Shown here in pieces: positions 34,901-42,317 of a DNA stretch of 64,000 nt. The DNA is taken from assembly GCA_028287465.1 (NCBI GenBank), contig JAQBPO010000041.1:1-64000 (forward strand), written 5' to 3'. Under the pieces are notes generated by a model. That model was not told where the DNA came from. It was given only the letters and a program-made list of their open reading frames with translations, and made no database searches. Source of the DNA: Fibrobacterota bacterium. Lineage in GTDB: Bacteria > Fibrobacterota > Fibrobacteria > UBA11236. The position numbers and the translations under genes were made by a program. The stretch's first letter is position 1. Every line of letters begins with the position of its first letter.

Positions 34901-35658
34901 TACCCGACCCCGAATCCATGTCCATGGTCATGCTCGGCGGATACCTGCCCCCGACGGATCAATATTCGACCTTCATCCATCTTTTCCCGGGGAACAACGC
35001 CCACGCCCCTTGGGGCACATCGGGCCATTTCCATTTCGAGGTCACCGTATACGTGGGCGGCAAGGAAACGGGAAGGATCGCGAGTCCCATTTGCGACGAG
35101 AAGGGCAATATCCGCGTAGAGCTGAACCCGGCCGCCGAGGGCCCGGGGAAGGCCGTCAAGGGGATGTTCGTCGTGCACAGCCACCACGCCAGGGAAATCC
35201 CCGTGGAGGTCTACGCTTTCCACATCCACAAGGCCACCGGGACCTACGTGTCGTGCAATATCACGCCGTTCATCGGCGATCAGCTCTACCCGGCCGTCCA
35301 CAGCGACCAGATGGAGAATACCCTGTTCTGGCCGGGCATCATCGCGGACCAGGACAATGATCCGTATTCCATCCTCGTCAATCCGTATGACGTGGCCATG
35401 GGATACCAGATCCACCTCATCACCCCGGAAGGCGAAACCGTCCACGGGGAGAGCCTCAAACTGCGTCCCAAGCAATCGATCGAGCATTCCATCTGCGGCA
35501 TGTTCGAACGGTACGAAGCGGATATCCGCAAGCGGAACGGGAGGTATTCCTTTTGCGTATCCTCCCAATACAAGCTCGTCACCTATTTCATGCTCAAGAA
35601 CAAACCCCATCAGGTGATCGCCATGATGGATCACCTCCACAATTTCTGCCTGGCATGA
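34897..35658 (+). CDS. Predicted beta-sandwich protein, partner of the [2Fe-2S] protein
   Basis: 253 aa. Start set by the ATGA overlap at 34897; an in-frame ATG at 34879 is less likely. No signal peptide, membrane segment or known domain was recognised. It shares layout with the beta part of the preceding protein (DPYSILVNPYDVAMGYQIHL resembles NRVFVSVQNPHPRPIRLLFS). HFHFEVTVYVGG, VVHSHHAREI and the end MMDHLHNFCLA give several His that might bind metal, which is speculation. Followed by a 69-base gap and then the next methyltransferase gene. Confidence 0.65.
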   Translation: MIPDPESMSMVMLGGYLPPTDQYSTFIHLFPGNNAHAPWGTSGHFHFEVTVYVGGKETGRIASPICDEKGNIRVELNPAAEGPGKAVKGMFVVHSHHAREIPVEVYAFHIHKATGTYVSCNITPFIGDQLYPAVHSDQMENTLFWPGIIADQDNDPYSILVNPYDVAMGYQIHLITPEGETVHGESLKLRPKQSIEHSICGMFERYEADIRKRNGRYSFCVSSQYKLVTYFMLKNKPHQVIAMMDHLHNFCLA

Positions 35659-35727
35659 ATCCATTCCGGGACGGACCCAAGCAGCGGTGCGCGGCCCCTG
35701 GCCGCCCCGAACCCAGAGGAGACTCCC

Positions 35728-37512
35728 ATGGATGCGGCTGAACGCGACGTGGCCCGGATCATGGAAAGCCTGAAAAGCTGGAAGCCCTCGCCGGCTCCCG
35801 GCCATGCCTCGTACTCCGGATTCGCCGGCCTGGTGGAATCGGCGCCGGGACGGCTTACCCAGGCCCAGGGCCGGCTGCTTTTCGAAAAGGTGCAATCGCT
35901 TCCGGATGATGCGCGGATCCTGGAAATCGGATGCGACGGCTGCCGCTCGACCCTGGCCATGGCCTTCGCGTGCGCCGGAACGGGGAAACGGATATTCGCC
36001 ATCGACCCTTTCGAGCGGGAACGGCCGGAACACCCGGGCCAGGGTAACATGCTGGATACCCTGGCCGAATGGCGCGGCATCCTGGCCGGCCACGGGCTGG
36101 AAGCCTATGCGGAACCGATCAAGGGGCATGGATTCGACGTCCTTTCCGCCTGGCAGGGGCCTCCCCGGTTCGACCTCGTCCTCATGGGTGGCGCTCCGGG
36201 ATACGTGGACCTCGCCAGGAACCTCCGCCTCGCCTATCCCATGGTCCCGGCGGGAGGATGGATGGCCATCCGGGATGCGGAACCGGAAAACCCGGGCCCT
36301 TGGCGGGCCTGGCTGGAATACGGAAGGGCCCTGCTCTCGGATCATGAAACGTCCGGGTCCCTCGCTTGCGGAAGGACCGGCCCGGACAGGCCGTTGCACC
36401 GGGCGGATCGCGAACATGCCGATTTCAGCTTCGCCCGCGAATACATGCTGCACCTCGCCGATGCATCGGGCAAAGGCGCGGCGGCCCTTGCCGAAGCGAT
36501 GAAGAGGAGCCTGGAAGGCAGGTACGGAACGGAGGCGGAAAGGGAGCACGTCCATTCCGCGGAAATCGCCCTGGGAACCGGGGACGGCGACCCCGTCTTC
36601 CGCGTAACCCTGCGGTCCATGCTTTCGAGGGAAGCGCGCACGGACGGGCACCTGCTTCTCTGGAACGCCATGACCCTCATGGGGGAAGCCCGTTGGGAGG
36701 ATGCCTATCGGTACCTGCTGGAGTCCACCCGGGTCTCCCGTCCCGTTCCCGTGGAACGCATCCGCGAATATTGCGCCGTGCTGCGGGAAAACCTGGGGGA
36801 TGCGGCCGCGAAACTGCCGGAACCCGGAGCCCCCAACTTCGGATCGGTCGCCGCGGACGTTACGGGAGGGGCATCCGGTTCCGGCCATTACGGGCAGGAT
36901 TATTTCAATTGGCAGAAGCGCATCGGCGCCTTCGGTGGAGTCGCGAACCTTTTCAAGTTCAGGGAATTCATCCGTCCTTCCGACACCGTTATCGACCTGG
37001 GAAGCGGCGGGGGATTCCTATTGGGGAATGTCCGTTGCGCGCGGAAGATGGGCGTGGAGATCAATCCGTCGGCGCGCCGGGACGCGGCATTGTTCGCCGG
37101 GATCGACACCGTGGAACGGCCGGAGGACCTGCCCGATTCCTTCGCGGACATCGTCATCTCCAACCATGCCCTGGAGCATATGCACTCGCCCCTGGAGGTC
37201 CTCAGGACCTTGCTGCCCAAGCTCAAGCCGGGCGCCAGGCTGGTGCTGGTGGTTCCCAACGATCCCCCCCAGCAGGAATGGGACCCCGGGGACATCAACA
37301 AGCATTTGTTCACCTGGAATCCCATGACCCTGGGCAATCTGGTGGCGCTGGCGGGATACAAGGTCCAGAAGGTGGAGGCCATTCAACACCAATGGCCGCC
37401 GAATTTCACCGAAGTGTACGCCAGCCTCGGCGAAGAAGGTTTCCATCAGGCATGCCGGGATCAGGCCAAGCGGACCGGAACGTACCAAATCCGGGTGGTG
37501 GCCGTACGCTAG
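35728..37512 (+). CDS. Two-methyltransferase protein, stand-alone relative of the giant protein's middle
   Basis: 594 aa. AGAGGAG precedes the ATG. Residues about 45-215 copy the Methyltransf_24-like module of the giant protein (ILEIGCDGCRST, GKRIFAIDPF, PWRAWLEYG, SLACGR), but the metal-site motif DASHEY is replaced by GGAPGY, so the domain is probably inactive. A helical region (220-365) follows, then a Methyltransf_11/23-like domain (VIDLGSGGGFLLG about 420, SNHALEHMHSP, LVVPND) that looks active. It is the last plus-strand gene of the cluster and converges with the two minus-strand genes after it. Confidence 0.78.
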   Translation: MDAAERDVARIMESLKSWKPSPAPGHASYSGFAGLVESAPGRLTQAQGRLLFEKVQSLPDDARILEIGCDGCRSTLAMAFACAGTGKRIFAIDPFERERPEHPGQGNMLDTLAEWRGILAGHGLEAYAEPIKGHGFDVLSAWQGPPRFDLVLMGGAPGYVDLARNLRLAYPMVPAGGWMAIRDAEPENPGPWRAWLEYGRALLSDHETSGSLACGRTGPDRPLHRADREHADFSFAREYMLHLADASGKGAAALAEAMKRSLEGRYGTEAEREHVHSAEIALGTGDGDPVFRVTLRSMLSREARTDGHLLLWNAMTLMGEARWEDAYRYLLESTRVSRPVPVERIREYCAVLRENLGDAAAKLPEPGAPNFGSVAADVTGGASGSGHYGQDYFNWQKRIGAFGGVANLFKFREFIRPSDTVIDLGSGGGFLLGNVRCARKMGVEINPSARRDAALFAGIDTVERPEDLPDSFADIVISNHALEHMHSPLEVLRTLLPKLKPGARLVLVVPNDPPQQEWDPGDINKHLFTWNPMTLGNLVALAGYKVQKVEAIQHQWPPNFTEVYASLGEEGFHQACRDQAKRTGTYQIRVVAVR

Positions 37513-37542
37513 CGGGATCGCCCGCTCCGGAAGCCGGACGTT

Positions 37543-38451
37543 TCATTTCAGCTTGAGATAGGTGAGCCACCGGTAGGCGGGCATTTCCTGGTGCAAGACC
37601 AGGTATTCCTGATGGCGCCTCGCCTCGAACCTGCCGAGCAGGGACGGCTCCTGGATCAAGGAGCCTTCTATGGTGATCGGGAGGGAGTGCTCGAACACCG
37701 GCGGGAACACGTAGTAGGTTTCCAGGTTTTCCATCAGGAAGCGCTTCTCTTCCGGGAACCTGTCGTTCCCCTTCGGATCCTTTTCGTTCAGGCAGGCGGC
37801 GACGCTGAGGTGGCGGCTTCCCCGGTACTCAGGATAATTATCGTCGAACAGGATATGCCGGATGCCCAGGCCCAGGCATTTGCGCACGCAGGCGATCGCG
37901 TCGGCATGGTCATCGAAGACGGCCAGCGGCGCATCCCCCTCCGGCACGAGATCCGCCTCCAGGAATCCCACCTCCGCGTACTCCGCCTTCTCGGCCCGGT
38001 ATTCCAAGCGGCTCAGGTCCCGATCCATGCAGATGAGCGCGGAACCGGGCGAGCCTTTTTCCATCAACCAGGTGGTGAGTCCCTTGTTCACCCCGCATTC
38101 GAGGATGGAATGCGGCTTGAGGGCCCGCAGCATGAACCAGACTCCGAGGAGGCCGACGGCTCCCATCGATCCATCGGTACCCAGGATCGGACGGCGATCA
38201 TAAAGGTCCAGGAATTCCTCGATGCCGGCTATGATATCGCTTTCCTTCCAGGCCACGGGTCCGAAGGATGTGGAGGCTTCCACCCGATCCGCGTTCCGGG
38301 CCGGGTCGGCCGTCGATCCCGGTGCGGGCTGGATTCCCCTGATGGTCTCGGCGGGCGCGGACGCAAGGGGAGCGGAGCGCGTTCCCTGGGCCGCCGGCTC
38401 CGGAGGAGAACCGTCCCGGGACATCGGCGTCGGCTGCCATTTCTTCAGCAT
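37543..38451 (-). CDS. Class I methyltransferase-like protein, tandem paralogue A
   Basis: 302 aa. The N-terminal 65 residues are Pro/Ala-rich and probably disordered. The core has ILECGVNKGLTTWL (motif I), ICMDRDLS (acidic strand), and AVFDDHADA and LFDDNYPEYRGSRH, with acidic pairs that could bind metal. It ends YRWLTYLKLK, almost the same as its neighbour at 38462, so the two are duplicates. I would place it near the cephalosporin-hydroxylase/Methyltransf_24 group; no function is known. Transcribed opposite to the main cluster and 10 bases after its paralogue. The frame is consistent and the ATG is preceded by a GGGA. Confidence 0.72.
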   Translation of the reverse strand: MLKKWQPTPMSRDGSPPEPAAQGTRSAPLASAPAETIRGIQPAPGSTADPARNADRVEASTSFGPVAWKESDIIAGIEEFLDLYDRRPILGTDGSMGAVGLLGVWFMLRALKPHSILECGVNKGLTTWLMEKGSPGSALICMDRDLSRLEYRAEKAEYAEVGFLEADLVPEGDAPLAVFDDHADAIACVRKCLGLGIRHILFDDNYPEYRGSRHLSVAACLNEKDPKGNDRFPEEKRFLMENLETYYVFPPVFEHSLPITIEGSLIQEPSLLGRFEARRHQEYLVLHQEMPAYRWLTYLKLK

Positions 38452-38461
38452 GGTCCCGCGG

Positions 38462-39274
38462 CTATTTCAATTTGAGATAGGTCGTCCACCGGTACTCCGG
38501 CATGTCCTTCCAGTAGGACTCATAGCGGGCGTGCCGGGCCGGATCGAATCGCCCCATCAGGGACTCGGCCGTGATGCGGGATTTCTCCATGGTCAGGGGT
38601 TCGCCATAGTCGAAGATGGGCATGCAGACGTGGTAGGCGTCCAGGTTCCCGAGAAGCCAACGGCGTTCCTCCGGAAACCGGATCCCCCCGGAAGCGTCCC
38701 GATCGTTGAGCACGGCCGCGGCGCTGATATGCCGGTTCCCGGAGAATTCGGGATAGTTGTCGTCCAGGATGATGTGCTTGATTCCGAGGAACTGGCATTT
38801 CTTCAATCGCGGGATCACGTCCTGGTGATCATCGAAAAAGGCGAGGGATTCCCGGCCGTCCCATCCGAACGCGTTCAGGTCGATCCGCAGGAAATCCGTA
38901 TCGCTATAGCGGGCCTTGCCCGAAATGAATTCGCGGATTTGCAGGTTGATGTCGATGGAAACGATCCCGGCCCCGGGCAGGGTCTGTTCGATGAGCCAGG
39001 TGCTCTGGCCCTTCCAGATCCCGCTTTCCAGGACGGAGGCGGGCCGCAACCGGTTGAGCAGGAACCAGACGTTGAAAAGGCCCACGGAACGCATGCCGCC
39101 CTGGTTCTCGCGGATCGGCCGCCGATCGAAAAGCGGCAGGAATTGATCCAAGGCGTTCGACAGGTCCGTCCGGCTCCAAGGCACGCTCCCGAGGCTCTCG
39201 ATGCGTCCGGTATCCTGCCCGGCCGCGGTGTTTCCGCCCTCTCCTGGTTTCAAAGAATGCAAAGGGATGCGCAT
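38462..39274 (-). CDS. Class I methyltransferase-like protein, tandem paralogue B
   Basis: 270 aa from ATG 39274, chosen for the AGGAG ahead of it; the frame runs on upstream to 39298. Core motifs match the paralogue at 37543: VLESGIWKGQSTWL, IVSIDINLQ, AFFDDHQDV, ILDDNYPEFSGNRH, and the C-terminal YRWTTYLKLK. It lacks the long Pro/Ala-rich N-terminal part of its paralogue. It is first of the two minus-strand genes closing the glycan region. The promoter was not identified; a weak TACCAT at about 39306-39311 on the minus strand is possible. Confidence 0.72.
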   Translation of the reverse strand: MRIPLHSLKPGEGGNTAAGQDTGRIESLGSVPWSRTDLSNALDQFLPLFDRRPIRENQGGMRSVGLFNVWFLLNRLRPASVLESGIWKGQSTWLIEQTLPGAGIVSIDINLQIREFISGKARYSDTDFLRIDLNAFGWDGRESLAFFDDHQDVIPRLKKCQFLGIKHIILDDNYPEFSGNRHISAAAVLNDRDASGGIRFPEERRWLLGNLDAYHVCMPIFDYGEPLTMEKSRITAESLMGRFDPARHARYESYWKDMPEYRWTTYLKLK

Positions 39275-39399
39275 GGCTGCTCCTGGAAACGGGATCACTC
39301 AGTCCATGGTACCACGTCGGAAAGCCGGCGCGAAAGGGGAATGCGACGCCGGGGTTTGGGTTATTGGGGAAAGGCCGCGGACCGGGGGGACCGGGCCGT

Positions 39400-41433
39400 T
39401 CAATTCCCTTCCTGGATGCGGACGGGCAGGATGATGAAGGGGATCCCCATATGGTACAGCTTCCGTTGGAGCGCGAATACGAGGTTGTTGTGCAACAGCC
39501 TGGTGAAAATGGTCTCCTGGGGGAAAACCAGTTGGCCCATGAAGAACATGGCCTGGGGGAAACGTTCGCGCACGCGGTCGGCGACCGACACCGCGCCCTC
39601 GACCTGATCATGGCTCAGGACGGAGATGCCTTCCGCGTGGTACCCATGGCTGCGCATGAACGCGACGTACTCCAGAAGGTTCTTGTCCACGTCCGCCTGC
39701 AGCCTGCTGACCTCGTCCACGCCCTTGTAATTGCCCGCGTCCAGAACGCCCACCTCGATGAATACGAAGTTGCGGAACAGGTTCCCGAAGAGGCGCAGGA
39801 TGGCGAAGAGGGCGTGCAGCCCCAAGCCGTTGAAACCGCGCACCACCAGCACGGCCGTCTTGGCCTTGGGGTCGAAGCCCAGGGGACCATCGGATCGGAC
39901 GCCTTCCGGCATGAGGGGTTGGATCTCCCCCCGCTCCGCCTGGGACCGGGCCGTCCTCGCCGCTTTCACCAGGGAGTCCAGGCGGAGCAGCATCTTGAGG
40001 ACCTTGCGGTAATGGCCGCGGATGAGCAGGCATAGGCCCACCATCAGGGCCGTGGCCAGCAAGGTTATCCATCCGCCCTGATCGAACTTGAGGTAGATGA
40101 CGAAAAGGAGGATGGAGGAGGAGAGCAGGAACCCGGTTCCGTTGACCAGGAGGCCGCTCCGCCAAGGCTGATCGCGCTCCCGTTTCCGCAGCCAATGGCG
40201 CACCATGCCCAGTTGGGACAATACGAAAGCGATGAACACGGTGATGCTGTAGAGGACGACCAGGTGGCGCACCGAACCGCGCGTATAGAGCATGGTGGCC
40301 AAGGCGGCCGCGCCCATGATGAGGACCCCGTTCTGGGTCACCAGGCGGTCGCTCAGGTTGGCGAAGCGCGTGGGGAACCAGCGGTCCACGGCCATGTTCG
40401 CCAGCACGCGCGGTCCCCCCAGGAACCCGGCCTGGGCCGCGGCGAACAGGATCAGGGCTTCTGCGGTCAGGGTCACGATTACGAAGGCGGTGGAAAGCCC
40501 CGGCGGCCATCCGGAGGAAAGGGTCCACAGCAAGGTGGCGTTCAGGGTGCGGCCCGGCTCGCGCCGGACCTTGTAGAGCAGGTAGGCCACGATCAGGCCG
40601 AAGACCATGAAGGCGAGGGAAGCGGACATGAGGATCATGGTCCGCTTGGCTGTCCTGACCCTGGGTTCCCGGAGGATGGGGAGGCCGTTGCTGACCGCTT
40701 CGATACCCGTATAGGTGCCGGCGCCCATGCTGTAGGCCCTCAGGATGAGCAGGGTCATGCCGACCAGGCCCATCTCATGGCGGGTGGCGCTCACGTCCGC
40801 GGCGGTGTCGGAGGCGATGCGGCCGAAATCGGGGAGATGGGTGAAGACGGCGTACAGGATGGCGAACCCGTGCGCGAGCAGGAAAACCAGGAAGACCGGG
40901 ACCATGAGGGCCACCGATCCCTTCGCCCCGCGCAGGTTGAGGGTGATGATGATCAGGAGGCAAAGGTACGCGGCATCGAGCTTGAAATGGAGCCATTCCG
41001 GGGGCAGGAAGCTGAAGACCGCGTCGACGGCGGCCGCCGCCGAAATGGTGATGGTCAGGATATAATCGATGAGGAGCGCGCAGCCGGAAACCATCCCCAT
41101 GAAGGGCGAGAGCAGCTTGCTCGCCACCAGGTACCCGCCTCCCCCGGCGGGAAAGGCCTCGATGATCCGCATGTAACTCGCGCTGATGACCAGCACGGTG
41201 AGGGCGGAGGCGACCGCCACGAAGATCGCCAGATGGGAATGGGATCCCAGGGTCGCGAACGCTTCCTCCGGGCCGTAAGCGGAGGAGGAAAGGCCGTCCG
41301 AACCCAGGGCCACCCATGCGAAAAAAGCGATCAGGGAGACCTGATTGAAGGTGGACGTTTTGGACGGGTCCAATGCGCCCCCGATCCAGAAACGGCGAAG
41401 ACGCTTGGTCAGGTTGTTTTTCGGCTCGGGCAC
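39400..41433 (-). CDS. APC-superfamily permease with cytoplasmic tail, KimA-like
   Basis: 677 aa from a GTG start. About 12 membrane segments occupy residues 25-500. Motifs such as GSDGLSSSAYGPEEAF and YTGIEAVSNGLP point to APC transporters; the first, with a C-terminal cytoplasmic domain of about 170 residues (VVRGFNGLGLHALFAILRLF, FMGQLVFPQETIF), resembles the KimA (YdaO) group of potassium importers that respond to cyclic di-AMP. Substrate is therefore probably K+, but amino-acid transport cannot be excluded. The gene is separated by 125 bases from the glycan block and has a promoter candidate upstream. Confidence 0.72.
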   Translation of the reverse strand: MPEPKNNLTKRLRRFWIGGALDPSKTSTFNQVSLIAFFAWVALGSDGLSSSAYGPEEAFATLGSHSHLAIFVAVASALTVLVISASYMRIIEAFPAGGGGYLVASKLLSPFMGMVSGCALLIDYILTITISAAAAVDAVFSFLPPEWLHFKLDAAYLCLLIIITLNLRGAKGSVALMVPVFLVFLLAHGFAILYAVFTHLPDFGRIASDTAADVSATRHEMGLVGMTLLILRAYSMGAGTYTGIEAVSNGLPILREPRVRTAKRTMILMSASLAFMVFGLIVAYLLYKVRREPGRTLNATLLWTLSSGWPPGLSTAFVIVTLTAEALILFAAAQAGFLGGPRVLANMAVDRWFPTRFANLSDRLVTQNGVLIMGAAALATMLYTRGSVRHLVVLYSITVFIAFVLSQLGMVRHWLRKRERDQPWRSGLLVNGTGFLLSSSILLFVIYLKFDQGGWITLLATALMVGLCLLIRGHYRKVLKMLLRLDSLVKAARTARSQAERGEIQPLMPEGVRSDGPLGFDPKAKTAVLVVRGFNGLGLHALFAILRLFGNLFRNFVFIEVGVLDAGNYKGVDEVSRLQADVDKNLLEYVAFMRSHGYHAEGISVLSHDQVEGAVSVADRVRERFPQAMFFMGQLVFPQETIFTRLLHNNLVFALQRKLYHMGIPFIILPVRIQEGN

Positions 41434-41458
41434 GGCGGATCCGGTGGAATTTGGGTTT

Positions 41459-41487
41459 TAAATAAACTTCGCGGAGTCCCATGACAA
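41459..41487 (-). promoter_or_regulatory. Promoter candidate for the APC permease
   Basis: On the minus strand TTGTCA (41487-41482), 17-base spacer and TATTTA (41464-41459). The start codon GTG is at 41433, giving a leader of about 20 bases. Confidence 0.45.
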
Positions 41488-41613
41488 GGACAAGGCCTTT
41501 CGTTGACCCGAAAAGCCTCCCGGAAGGCATGGCCCGCCCATTCGGGGCGGATGGCCCCGGGAATTCAGGGCGGATTCGCCATTTATGGCCATGCGGGGTC
41601 GGGCCCGGCTGAC

Positions 41614-41619
41614 TATCAT
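41614..41619 (+). promoter_or_regulatory. Candidate -10 box, leaderless gene
   Basis: TATCAT ends 6 bases before the ATG at 41626. No good -35 was found. No ribosome-binding site lies in between, so the transcript may be leaderless. Confidence 0.3.
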
Positions 41620-41625
41620 TCACTC

Positions 41626-42315
41626 ATGCCCTTCCCCCGCCCCGCTGCCTTCCCCGGCCGCTTCGCCCGCCTGGCGCCATCCGTCCTGGCCGCGGCCATT
41701 TCCATGGCCTCCGGCGCCGACATGCAACCCCGGAGTTACTCCTACCTCCTTTCCCATGCGGACCTGGTCGCCGTAGGCACCGTCGACGGCGTCTCCACGG
41801 GGTTCCTGTCGGAGAACCGGAAGGCCGTCATCGACGTGAACGGCATCATCAAGGGCAAGGTCTTCACGAAGAAGATAGAGGTCGCCTGGAGCGACAAGGA
41901 GTTCGAGGAGACCGCCTACAAGGACGGGGCCAAGGTGGTCGTGTTCGCGGACATGGCCAAGGACACGACGTATACCCAGGTATCCCCGGGCATCTCCTGC
42001 TGGCCCGTCGAGAAGGTCAACTTCAAGGGCAAGCCCGTCCGCGCGGTGGAATACGCCTTCCCCATGGACCTGATGACGGAAGTGCCGAACGCCTCCTTGA
42101 AGGAGACGACGGAAGAGGTGGAGAAGTCCATGAACTTCCAGATGGCGAAGCGGAAAACCTGGATCCTCACCGATCAGTTGCTGCCGCCGGTGAAGCCCGT
42201 GGTCCTTCCCAAGCCCCCCAAGGCGAAGCCGGTCGCGAAATCCGCGTCCCGCATGCCCGCCAAGCCTACCAAACGGAAAGCCGCGAAGGGCAAAGGCGTG
42301 AAATCCATGTTCTGA
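41626..42315 (+). CDS. Secreted protein of unknown function with basic tail
   Basis: 229 aa from ATG 41626. A signal peptide (RLAPSVLAAAISMASGA, residues about 15-31) suggests export. The middle has a beta-rich segment (SHADLVAVGTVDG, NGIIKGKVF, VVVFADMAKDTTY) reminiscent of small domains that follow YLLSHADLV in unknown exported proteins. The last 50 residues are Lys/Pro/Ala-rich (KPVAKSASRMPAKPTKRKAAKG) and probably disordered. It converges with the histidine kinase gene, two bases apart. Function not recognised. Confidence 0.65.
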   Translation: MPFPRPAAFPGRFARLAPSVLAAAISMASGADMQPRSYSYLLSHADLVAVGTVDGVSTGFLSENRKAVIDVNGIIKGKVFTKKIEVAWSDKEFEETAYKDGAKVVVFADMAKDTTYTQVSPGISCWPVEKVNFKGKPVRAVEYAFPMDLMTEVPNASLKETTEEVEKSMNFQMAKRKTWILTDQLLPPVKPVVLPKPPKAKPVAKSASRMPAKPTKRKAAKGKGVKSMF

Positions 42316-42317
42316 GT

